The notes beneath the pieces were generated by a model that did not search any database, was not told where the DNA came from, and worked only from the letters and a program-made list of their open reading frames with translations. This document shows, piece after piece, positions 1-5,611 of a DNA stretch of 5,611 bases (within the stretch, counting starts at the first letter, position 1; every line of letters starts with the position of its first letter). The position numbers and the translations under genes were made by a program. The DNA is from Acidobacteriota bacterium (lineage in GTDB: Bacteria > Acidobacteriota > Vicinamibacteria > Vicinamibacterales > Vicinamibacteraceae): NCBI GenBank assembly GCA_023418055.1, contig JAEZDP010000234.1:1-5611 (forward strand). Direction: 5' to 3'.

Positions 1-84
1 TCCACGGTCTACGGTCTACGGTCCACTCGGAACTGCGGCGTGAGGCGTGGCGCTCGCGCATGCCTCATGCCGCATGTGCCCCTC
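1..84. repeat. Intergenic heptamer tandem repeats (three short families)
   Basis: This non-coding stretch beyond the phosphatase stop is built from 7-nt near-repeats. Positions 1-25 read as the tail TCCA, then CGGTCTA twice (5-11, 12-18) and CGGTCCA (19-25). Positions 38-51 hold GGCGTGA and GGCGTGG. Positions 58-78 hold GCATGCC, TCATGCC and GCATGTG. All three families share the 7-nt period but not the sequence. GCATG at 58-62 can pair with CATGC at 66-70 across a 3-nt loop, too small to call a terminator. The array is cut by the window edge, so its full length is unknown. No gene is visible here. Confidence 0.6.
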
Positions 85-2022
85 CTACATTCCCCCTCGC
101 CCATACGTGCCCGTCGCGGCGCGCAGCAGCTTCAGCAGCACGTCCGTGTTCTCGTACAGCCCGGTGAACTGCCAGGCGCCCGGCCCCGTCGCCGACAACG
201 GGACGTCCGTGGCGGTGTGGCCGGCGAAGGTGTGTCCAGCCGACGCCGTATCGGCAGGGCAGCCCGCCGGATCGGGACACGGTGTCTCGCCGTTCTCGAT
301 GACGCCCTGTACGAGGAACCCTTCCACCCCCTGCTCGGGCTGTCGCGCGGGATTGGCCACGGCCACGAGCGTGCCATCGTCGCGCTTGAGCAGCACGGCC
401 GCCTCGGTCTGTACGGGGTGCGCCGTCCAGTTCTCGAAGCGATCGGGCGCGGCGGCCCAGCCCAGCAGCAGCTTGCGTGACGGGTTCGGGTCCACCGGGT
501 AGCCCTGCGCATCCACCACATAGTTGGGCGTGAAGGGCAATTCCTGCTCGGGCAGGAAGCGGAAGACCCCCGCGTAGTCGCGCACGGCACGGCCGAGCCG
601 CGACGGCGCGTACCGTTCGTTGCCGACACCGACGATGGCGAGCCCGCCGCACTCGTGGTCGGCCGTGACGATGACCAGCGTGTCGTTGTCGGGGTTGTCG
701 TCGTTGTTGGTCGCGCGCGCGAACTCGAGCGCAACGGCCACCGCGCGGTCGAACTCGATCGTGTCCCAGATGGTGCGTTCGGCATCGGCGGCGTGTGCCC
801 GCTTGTCCACGGACGCACCCTCGACCATCAGATAGAACCCGTCGGGCGAATGGGCGTCGAGGGACTTCAGCGCGAGGCGCGTGAGGTCCTCGAGCATGGG
901 AGTGTCACGGTAGGCCGCGTTGCGGTCGAGCATCAGTTCCTGGCTGTAGCGTCCGGCGCCCACCTTGTCGAAGGCCACCGGCAGGTGCGAGGGATGGAAC
1001 AGCCCGAGCAGCGACCCCGGCGCCGTGTCGGCGGCCAGGAGGCGGCTCACGTCCGCTCCCGTCCGCACCACCGTGTACCCGGCGGCTTCATAGGCGGGCA
1101 GCAGCTGGCGGTCGTCCTGGCGCGTGCCGCCCTGCGCCACCGGCATGAAGTGATTGGCGCCGCCGCCCATCAACACCGTGACGCCGTTGGTCGTCCGCTC
1201 GTCGAAGAACTGCGCGGCAATGCCGGCCCCCGAGAAGCGGCTCGCCGTGTGGACGGCATTGGCTGCCGGCGTGGAATCGGTCACGTCGGCGGTCGTGACG
1301 ATGCCCACGTTGAAGCCGGGGCCGCGCACCCGCCGCAGCATCTCGCCGAAGTACTCGATGCGCGGGTTGTCGAAGGCGTCAGGGGTGTTGTCGGGAAACA
1401 CCCCCTCCTGGTTGTTGTTGTGCTTCTGTCCGGTGACGTACGACGACATGCCCGGCGAGGAGTCCGTGATGACGGCATTGAGCGCACTCGTCATGACCAT
1501 GCCGGTCACGTCCAGCGTGTCCATGGCCAGCCGTCCGGCGGCCTTGCCGTTGTGAAGCCCTCGCGAGACGATGCGCGCGGCCGTGCGGTGCGCGGCGCCC
1601 ATCCCGTCACCGAGCAGCAGGATGACATTGCGAGCGCGGGGCGCGGCGCTCGTGGCGGCGCCCTGCCACGCCTCGACGCGCAGGTGCACCTCCGCGCTCG
1701 TGCCGTCGGCCGTGGCCGCCCGAATCACGAGCGCGCCTGGCGTCTCGTGCTGGTAGGCGCGCCAGACGAAGTTCGCCGAGTTGGCCGGCGCGCCGACGTT
1801 GGCCTGCGGGTCGTTGCGGCCGGTCACGTCCTCGTCGTTGACCCACACGCGCAGACCCGTCGGCGCCGTCTGACCGTCGCCCGTCGCCTCCACGCGGATA
1901 TCCAGCCGCTGGCCGGCTGCCAGCACCCCGCCATCGGGCGGCATGATGCGAATGGAGGTCGCGGCGCCGACCGACGAGGTGGAGGCCAGGCACGTGATGA
2001 ACAGGAGGACACGCAGTCGCAT
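85..2022 (-). CDS. Secreted alkaline phosphatase (PhoA family) with N-terminal beta-rich domain
   Basis: This exported metalloenzyme hydrolyses phosphomonoesters to release phosphate, probably in the periplasm. Numbering is from the Met at 2022 (645 aa). Residues 1-21 form a Sec signal peptide (MRLR, hydrophobic core, likely cleavage after VGAA). Residues about 22-118 look like an Ig-like beta domain. The catalytic domain starts with LLGDGMG (metal ligand Asp139). Further landmarks are nucleophile Ser188 in TDSSPG, Asp249/Thr251 in DSTPAANAVH, Arg262, then Glu401, Asp406, Lys407 and His410 in VEGASVDKRAHAAD. Asp455-His456 lie in TADHECGG and His602 in GHTATDVP. All E. coli PhoA ligand positions therefore have a counterpart. 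About 145 residues separate His456 from His602, against about 42 between the matching E. coli histidines. The extra segment contains CPDPAGC (582-588), a possible disulfide. The frame stays open to an ATG at 2133, but starting there would bury the signal peptide behind 37 residues, so 2022 is preferred. It is divergent from the next gene. Confidence 0.93.
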   Translation of the reverse strand: MRLRVLLFITCLASTSSVGAATSIRIMPPDGGVLAAGQRLDIRVEATGDGQTAPTGLRVWVNDEDVTGRNDPQANVGAPANSANFVWRAYQHETPGALVIRAATADGTSAEVHLRVEAWQGAATSAAPRARNVILLLGDGMGAAHRTAARIVSRGLHNGKAAGRLAMDTLDVTGMVMTSALNAVITDSSPGMSSYVTGQKHNNNQEGVFPDNTPDAFDNPRIEYFGEMLRRVRGPGFNVGIVTTADVTDSTPAANAVHTASRFSGAGIAAQFFDERTTNGVTVLMGGGANHFMPVAQGGTRQDDRQLLPAYEAAGYTVVRTGADVSRLLAADTAPGSLLGLFHPSHLPVAFDKVGAGRYSQELMLDRNAAYRDTPMLEDLTRLALKSLDAHSPDGFYLMVEGASVDKRAHAADAERTIWDTIEFDRAVAVALEFARATNNDDNPDNDTLVIVTADHECGGLAIVGVGNERYAPSRLGRAVRDYAGVFRFLPEQELPFTPNYVVDAQGYPVDPNPSRKLLLGWAAAPDRFENWTAHPVQTEAAVLLKRDDGTLVAVANPARQPEQGVEGFLVQGVIENGETPCPDPAGCPADTASAGHTFAGHTATDVPLSATGPGAWQFTGLYENTDVLLKLLRAATGTYGRGGM

Positions 2023-2054
2023 CCCTTGATGATAGGCGGGCTGCGTGTCGGACG

Positions 2055-2060
2055 TATGAT
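2055..2060 (+). promoter_or_regulatory. Possible -10 element TATGAT
   Basis: TATGAT is one base from TATAAT in otherwise GC-rich DNA. Transcription would start near 2067, at the left edge of the 2066-2081 palindrome, giving a leader of about 65 nt to the ATG at 2132. No clear -35 is seen at the usual spacing, and TTGATG (2026-2031) is too far away at 23 bp. Confidence 0.3.
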
Positions 2061-2065
2061 GCAGG

Positions 2066-2081
2066 GAGATGCCGGCATCTC
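2066..2081. promoter_or_regulatory. Perfect 16-bp palindrome, candidate operator
   Basis: GAGATGCCGGCATCTC is perfectly self-complementary. It extends to 2064-2083 if one G:T pair is allowed. It begins 5 bp after the possible -10 hexamer, so it would overlap the transcription start of the plus-strand gene, a classic place for a dimeric repressor. The phosphatase start lies 44 bp away on the other side. In RNA it could instead fold as a leader hairpin, though with no free loop the centre would have to open. I do not recognise it as the site of a named regulator. Confidence 0.45.
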
Positions 2082-2131
2082 TCCCCCCCGAGGCCTCCTC
2101 GTGCGAGCCTTCCGCCTCGGCCCGCCGGCGC

Positions 2132-3193
2132 ATGGGACGTCTCGCGACAGCCTGCGTCGTCCTGGTGGCGTTGTGTGCCGCCTGGCCCGGGGCACAGCAG
2201 GTGCCGCCCGAGGTCGAGAAGGTGCTGGCCGAGCGCTACGGCTTTTCGCGTAGCGAGGTGGCCACCATCGCCAGGGGCACGCCCGTCGCGCGCGCCCTCG
2301 AGGTGCACGACGACCGCGAGGTCTCGGCGGTGGGCGCCGTGCACATCGCGGTCCCCCCGAGGTTCTACGTCGAGCGCCTGCTCGACATCGTCCGCTTCAA
2401 GCGGCACGAGGCCGTGCTGCAGATTGGCGTGTTCGGTGAGACGCCGTCGCCGGCCGACCTCGAGGGCCTGACGCTCGATCGCGACGACCTGCAGCGCTTG
2501 CGCACCTGCGCGCCGTCGAACTGCGACGTGAACCTGTCGGCCGACGCGATAGGCCGGGTACGGGCCGGCGTCACCTGGGGCACCGCCGAGGGGCATGCCC
2601 GCGCCACGCGGCAGTTCAAGGTCGAACTCGCCAATCTCGTGCGCGACTACCGGCGCGAAGGCGACGCCGCGCTGATGACCTACGCGCACGAGGGCCGCGC
2701 GCTGTCGGTGGCCGACGAGTTCCGCGCGCTGGTGACCTCGCCGCCACCGCTGCTCGACGCGTACCCGACCTTGCGTGACTACGTCATGCAGTACCCGCGC
2801 CGGGCAGCGGGCACCGACATCCGTAACGTGATCTACTGGTCGAAGGAGAAGGTGGGTCCGCGCACCGTGACGAGCATCACCCACATGGTGCTCGCGCGGT
2901 TGCCGGCCACCGCCTCGCCCGCGGCATACGTGGCCGCCTCGCGGCAGATCTACGGATCGCAGCTCTACGAAGCCTCACTCGGTCTTACGGCGATCCTGCA
3001 CGACCCGGCGAGCGACGAGCAGATGTACCTCGTCTACGCCAACCGCTCGCGCGTGGATGCCATCGGCGGTTTCTTCGGCGTCATCAAGCGCGGCGTGGTG
3101 AGGTCGCGCGCCCGCGCCGCCGTGCCGGGCACGCTCGAACGCGCCAAGGTGAACGCCGAGCGCCGGTTCGCGGAGCAGAATGCCAGCCGCTGA
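2132..3193 (+). CDS. Exported protein of unrecognised family
   Basis: I do not recognise this 353-residue protein. Residues 1-21 form a signal peptide: short MGRL head, hydrophobic core around CVVLVALCAAW, and probable cleavage after PGA. Cys15 is preceded by VAL, a poor lipobox, so a lipoprotein is unlikely. The mature part is mixed alpha/beta with no further membrane segment. It has a close cysteine pair (Cys126 and Cys131, CAPSNC) that could form a disulfide, a region with aromatic residues around NVIYWSKEK (232-240), and a glycine-rich stretch near IGGFFGVIKRGVV (311-323). The C-terminal tail is basic and helical. No catalytic motif is evident. The frame is also open to an ATG at 2069, but that codon lies inside the palindrome and would add 21 residues before the signal peptide. 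No strong ribosome binding site marks 2132. It is divergent from the phosphatase, so shared control is possible. Confidence 0.8.
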   Translation: MGRLATACVVLVALCAAWPGAQQVPPEVEKVLAERYGFSRSEVATIARGTPVARALEVHDDREVSAVGAVHIAVPPRFYVERLLDIVRFKRHEAVLQIGVFGETPSPADLEGLTLDRDDLQRLRTCAPSNCDVNLSADAIGRVRAGVTWGTAEGHARATRQFKVELANLVRDYRREGDAALMTYAHEGRALSVADEFRALVTSPPPLLDAYPTLRDYVMQYPRRAAGTDIRNVIYWSKEKVGPRTVTSITHMVLARLPATASPAAYVAASRQIYGSQLYEASLGLTAILHDPASDEQMYLVYANRSRVDAIGGFFGVIKRGVVRSRARAAVPGTLERAKVNAERRFAEQNASR

Positions 3194-3199
3194 GGGCTG

Positions 3200-3214
3200 C
3201 GGCCTGTTCGGCCG
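3200..3214. terminator. Small GC hairpin between convergent genes
   Basis: CGGCC (3200-3204) pairs with GGCCG (3210-3214) around the loop TGTTC. It lies wholly within the 26-bp gap between two convergent stop codons, where a bidirectional terminator would be expected. The stem is only 5 bp and no T-run follows on either strand, so intrinsic termination would be weak. Confidence 0.25.
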
Positions 3215-3219
3215 ACGGT

Positions 3220-5373
3220 TCAGCCTGCGGCGCCCGGCTTCGACGCGGCGCCAACCAGCGTACGCAGCAGGGCGATGAGGGCGTCGGGATCGACCGGCTT
3301 GGCGATGTGGGCCGTGAAGCCGGCCTCGACGGCGGTCTCACGTTCGACGTGCGAGGCGTAACCGGTCAGCGCGACGACGGGTGTCTGCGCGAACGCCGGC
3401 ATCTCGCGGACGCGCCGCACGAGTTCGTACCCGTCGTGCAGGGGCATGCCGATGTCGGACACGATGGCGTGCGGCGGCTGCGCCTGCGCGCGCTCCAGGG
3501 CCACGGCCACCGACGACGCGGTGGTCACTTCGTAGCCTTCGGCTTCGAGCATGAAGCGCAACATGTCGAGGCTGTCGTCGCAGTCGTCCACGATGAGCAG
3601 CCGCAGCCCCCCGCCCGGTCTGCGAGGGGCCTCTGCCTGATGTGCGGGCGGAGAGTCACGCGCGGCGTCCTGACGCGGGACGGCACTGGCGACGTCCGCC
3701 GCAGTGCCGCCGGTCTCCGCGGCGTCGGCCCCTGCCGCGGAGACGCCTGCCGCTGGTCGCCCGGACGTCTCGCGAGCGCTCTGCCCATGCACGGCAGGAA
3801 AGCGGACGACGAACGTCGCGCCGCGCCCCGGACCCGGCGACGAGGCCCATGCCCGGCCGCCATGGAGTTCGACCAACCCCTTCACCACGGACAAGCCGAT
3901 GCCGAGACCGCCGTGCTCCCGCGTGCTCGACGAGTCGGCCTGGTGAAAGCGATCGAAGATCACCGACAGTTCATCGGGCCCCAAGCCGATGCCCGTGTCG
4001 CGGACGCTGAATTCCACGCCGTCGGCCGTGGCGCGCGCCCCGACGGTCACCCGTCCGTCATCGGGCGTGAACTTGATCGCGTTGGCGATGAGGTTGCCGA
4101 GCACCTGCTGGAGCCGACGCGGGTCGGCCAGCACGGACGGCAGCGCGTGCCCCACGTCCATGTCGATGTGCAGCCGACGCCCCGCGAGGCCGCCTTGCGC
4201 GGCGGCGACCGCGCTGGCCAGCACGTCGAGCGGACGCACGGGCTCCGGCTCGAGCTGCACCTTGTTGTTCAGGAGCCGCGACAGGTCGAGCATCTCGTCG
4301 ACGAGCTGCAGTTGCTGGCGCGCATTCCGTTCGATGGCGTCCACGGCGCTGGCCATCGCCCGCGTGTCGCCCTGCAGCAGGCCGCGGCGCAACATGGCGG
4401 CCCAGCCGAGGATGGGCGTCAGTGGCGTCCGCAGCTCGTGCGAGAGCACCGACAGGAATTCGTCCTTCGCCTTGTTGTTGCGCGCGAGGGCCTCCTGTCG
4501 GCTCGTGGCCACGTCGAACCGGCGCACCTTCAGTAAGGCGATGGCGGCCTGCGCCGCGAGCGCATCGAGGTGCCCCTGCACCAGGGTGGTCACTGGCGCC
4601 TGCAGCCCCTCGACCTCAATCGTGGCCAGCGTGGCCCCGTCCGGCAGGCGCACGGGCACGTGGAGGCTGCCGGCCGGCGCCCGGACCCCGTCGTCGAGCA
4701 CCACGCGGACGGTGTCTGCCGGCACGAGCCTGTGCGCAGCGGCGACCACGGCATCGAAGATCGCTGGTTCGTCGTCGGCCGCCGCCATGTGTCGGGCCGA
4801 GGTGTTCAGCGCGCGGAGCTGCTCCGCGTGTGCGCGCTCGCGCAGCGTCTCGGTACGCTCGCGGGCCACCGCCTCGACGAGGCTGTGGAGCAGCTCGCCG
4901 TACACCACCATCTTGTCGCGCCCGACAGGGGACTGCTGCCGCACGACGTGCCACAGGTCGGGGTAGGGCACCCCGAGACGCCTGGCGAGGCGGTCGGTGG
5001 ACAGCGGGTCCGGGAACTGATCATGCACCCAGCCGGCAAGCACCACGCCCTCCACGCTGTCTGTCACCCGAACGGGGACGACGATGACGGCGAGGGCGTC
5101 GAGCGTATGGCCATGGACCACGACGGAGCCCTGCAGGGCGCGCTCGATGAGCGGTGACAGGTCTCGCGACTCCTGCCCGTCGATCGCGCCACGCCCGACG
5201 AGGTACAGGCCCAGCGGCGAGGTCGCGTACGGACCGACACGTCGCACGCCGTCGCGGGCGTGCAGGGCCACGGTCAGCCCCGTGCCGCGGGCGAAGCGCT
5301 CGAGGACTTCCGTCCACGCGGCTGCGTGCAGGACGTCTTCCGTGCCGCCGGCCGCCGAAGCGTCACGGCTCAT
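3220..5373 (-). CDS. Hybrid sensor histidine kinase/response regulator with PocR-like and GAF-like input
   Basis: This 717-residue soluble two-component protein has no transmembrane segment or signal peptide, so it should sense a cytosolic signal. Residues about 12-178 resemble a PocR-type sensory domain: FARGTGLTVAL near the start, VEGVVLAGWV in the middle, and a helical tail after RLARRLGVP. A helix leads to a GAF-like region (about 185-285). HisKA follows, with phospho-acceptor His312 in LSHELRTPL. The ATPase domain has the N box (Asn427, Asn431), G1 (Asp459 in RDTGIGL) and G2 (HGGLGIGL, 487-494). An Ala/Pro/Gly-rich linker of about 60 residues (528-588) leads to a C-terminal REC domain with Asp596/Asp597, phospho-acceptor Asp640 (SDIGMP), Thr670 and Lys692. 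All catalytic residues are present, so kinase and phosphorelay should be active. No DNA-binding output domain is attached, so phosphate may pass to a separate partner. The ATG overlaps the upstream stop as ATGA, suggesting translational coupling. Assignment of the two input domains is less certain than the rest. Confidence 0.93.
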   Translation of the reverse strand: MSRDASAAGGTEDVLHAAAWTEVLERFARGTGLTVALHARDGVRRVGPYATSPLGLYLVGRGAIDGQESRDLSPLIERALQGSVVVHGHTLDALAVIVVPVRVTDSVEGVVLAGWVHDQFPDPLSTDRLARRLGVPYPDLWHVVRQQSPVGRDKMVVYGELLHSLVEAVARERTETLRERAHAEQLRALNTSARHMAAADDEPAIFDAVVAAAHRLVPADTVRVVLDDGVRAPAGSLHVPVRLPDGATLATIEVEGLQAPVTTLVQGHLDALAAQAAIALLKVRRFDVATSRQEALARNNKAKDEFLSVLSHELRTPLTPILGWAAMLRRGLLQGDTRAMASAVDAIERNARQQLQLVDEMLDLSRLLNNKVQLEPEPVRPLDVLASAVAAAQGGLAGRRLHIDMDVGHALPSVLADPRRLQQVLGNLIANAIKFTPDDGRVTVGARATADGVEFSVRDTGIGLGPDELSVIFDRFHQADSSSTREHGGLGIGLSVVKGLVELHGGRAWASSPGPGRGATFVVRFPAVHGQSARETSGRPAAGVSAAGADAAETGGTAADVASAVPRQDAARDSPPAHQAEAPRRPGGGLRLLIVDDCDDSLDMLRFMLEAEGYEVTTASSVAVALERAQAQPPHAIVSDIGMPLHDGYELVRRVREMPAFAQTPVVALTGYASHVERETAVEAGFTAHIAKPVDPDALIALLRTLVGAASKPGAAG

Positions 5374-5611
5374 GAGCGGCGTGGCGTCTTCCCCTTGGCT
5401 GGACGCGCGCGGCGTGTCGCACGCACAGCGCTGGCCGAGAGGCCGGGGGAGTCGTCGTGCTCGGTGCCTTCGGGCAGGTCTCTGCCCGCAAACAGCGACT
5501 CCTCGATGAGCGGGCTGCGCCTGGCCGGTGAGCGCGCGAGGATGCCGTAGTAACTCGAGAAGGGCAGCTGCGGCACGGCTTCGTCGCTGTCGGACGGCGT
5601 CGCGGGCACCA
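5370..5611 (-). CDS. C-terminal part of unrecognised gene, cut by window edge
   Basis: An open minus-strand frame enters from the right edge and ends with TGA at 5372-5370, overlapping the kinase ATG by 4 bp. About 80 residues are visible. Nearly all codons end in G or C, as in the neighbouring genes, which supports real coding. The visible part includes LPFSSYYGILARSP, then IEESLFAGRDLPEG, and ends in a basic, probably disordered tail (RRARPAKGKTPRRS). A GTG at 5609-5607 could be a start of a 79-residue protein, but the frame has no stop before the edge, so a longer truncated gene is more likely. I do not recognise the family. The overlap places it in an operon with the kinase. Confidence 0.55.
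   Translation of the reverse strand, partial: VPATPSDSDEAVPQLPFSSYYGILARSPARRSPLIEESLFAGRDLPEGTEHDDSPGLSASAVRATRRARPAKGKTPRRS

Larger units (their letters stand above)
2023..2131. promoter_or_regulatory. Divergent intergenic promoter region
   Basis: This 109-bp gap separates two divergent genes and should hold both promoters. On the plus strand TATGAT (2055-2060) matches the bacterial -10 consensus at 5 of 6 positions, giving a start site near 2067. On the minus strand TATCAT (2034-2029) lies only 6 nt before the phosphatase ATG. Neither has a convincing -35 at 16-18 bp. The right half contains a 16-bp palindrome (2066-2081) and a second small hairpin, CGAGG (2089-2093) pairing with CCTCG (2097-2101). 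No PHO-box-like direct repeats are visible. The promoter calls are inference from short motifs. Confidence 0.4.

Noticed and set aside
58..70. GCATG-CCT-CATGC hairpin as a phosphatase terminator
   Set aside because: The stem is 5 bp with a 3-nt loop and no T-run on the minus strand. It is explained by the heptamer repeats.
2132..2200. Lipoprotein signal at Cys15 of the unknown exported protein
   Set aside because: The residues before the cysteine are V-A-L, whereas lipoboxes need a small residue (Gly, Ala or Ser) at the last position. A type I signal peptide fits better.
655..2253. 532-codon open frame on the plus strand opposite the phosphatase
   Set aside because: It is rich in Arg, Gly, His and Val with no recognisable domain, and lies antisense to a gene whose catalytic residues are all intact. 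Long antisense frames are common in very GC-rich coding DNA.
1607..2884. 425-codon minus-strand frame spanning the divergent promoter
   Set aside because: It crosses the phosphatase start, the palindrome and the unknown exported gene. Its low-complexity Arg/Gly/His composition is typical of a shadow frame.
3307..4536. 409-codon plus-strand frame opposite the kinase
   Set aside because: The kinase on the other strand shows every HisKA, ATPase and REC motif. The opposing frame has no domain features and a biased composition.
3220..5373. Kinase as the direct regulator of the phosphatase (PhoR-like role)
   Set aside because: It lacks the membrane anchoring of PhoR, has no DNA-binding output, and lies in a separate operon convergent to the intervening gene. 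Proximity alone does not support the link.

Overview
This 5.6 kb window is very GC-rich, with strong G/C preference at third codon positions. It looks like chromosomal DNA of a free-living bacterium. The exported alkaline phosphatase, the cytosolic hybrid kinase with a PocR-like input and the 7-nt tandem repeats in intergenic DNA suggest an acidobacterium of the Vicinamibacteria (Luteitalea) type. That placement rests on memory of similar genomes and was not tested.

Layout, left to right. Positions 1-84 are non-coding and hold three short families of 7-nt near-repeats. Positions 85-2022 (minus) encode a complete secreted PhoA-type alkaline phosphatase with an N-terminal beta-rich domain and an unusually long segment before its last metal-binding histidine. 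A compact divergent promoter region (2023-2131) contains a perfect 16-bp palindrome just downstream of a TATGAT hexamer. Positions 2132-3193 (plus) encode an exported protein of a family I do not recognise, with a close cysteine pair. A 26-bp convergent gap holds a small GC hairpin. Positions 3220-5373 (minus) encode a soluble hybrid histidine kinase/response regulator (PocR-like, GAF-like, HisKA, HATPase, REC). Its start codon overlaps by 4 bp the stop of another minus-strand gene that runs off the right edge.

How the genes may work together. The phosphatase and the unknown exported protein are divergent and share one control region, so co-regulation is plausible; no Pho box is visible there. 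The kinase belongs to a separate leftward operon with the truncated upstream gene. I see no direct evidence that it controls the phosphatase. No RNA gene, CRISPR array, insertion sequence or attachment site was found. The most unusual items are the palindrome in the divergent promoter, the unrecognised exported family, the cysteine-free PocR-like input domain and the heptamer repeats.
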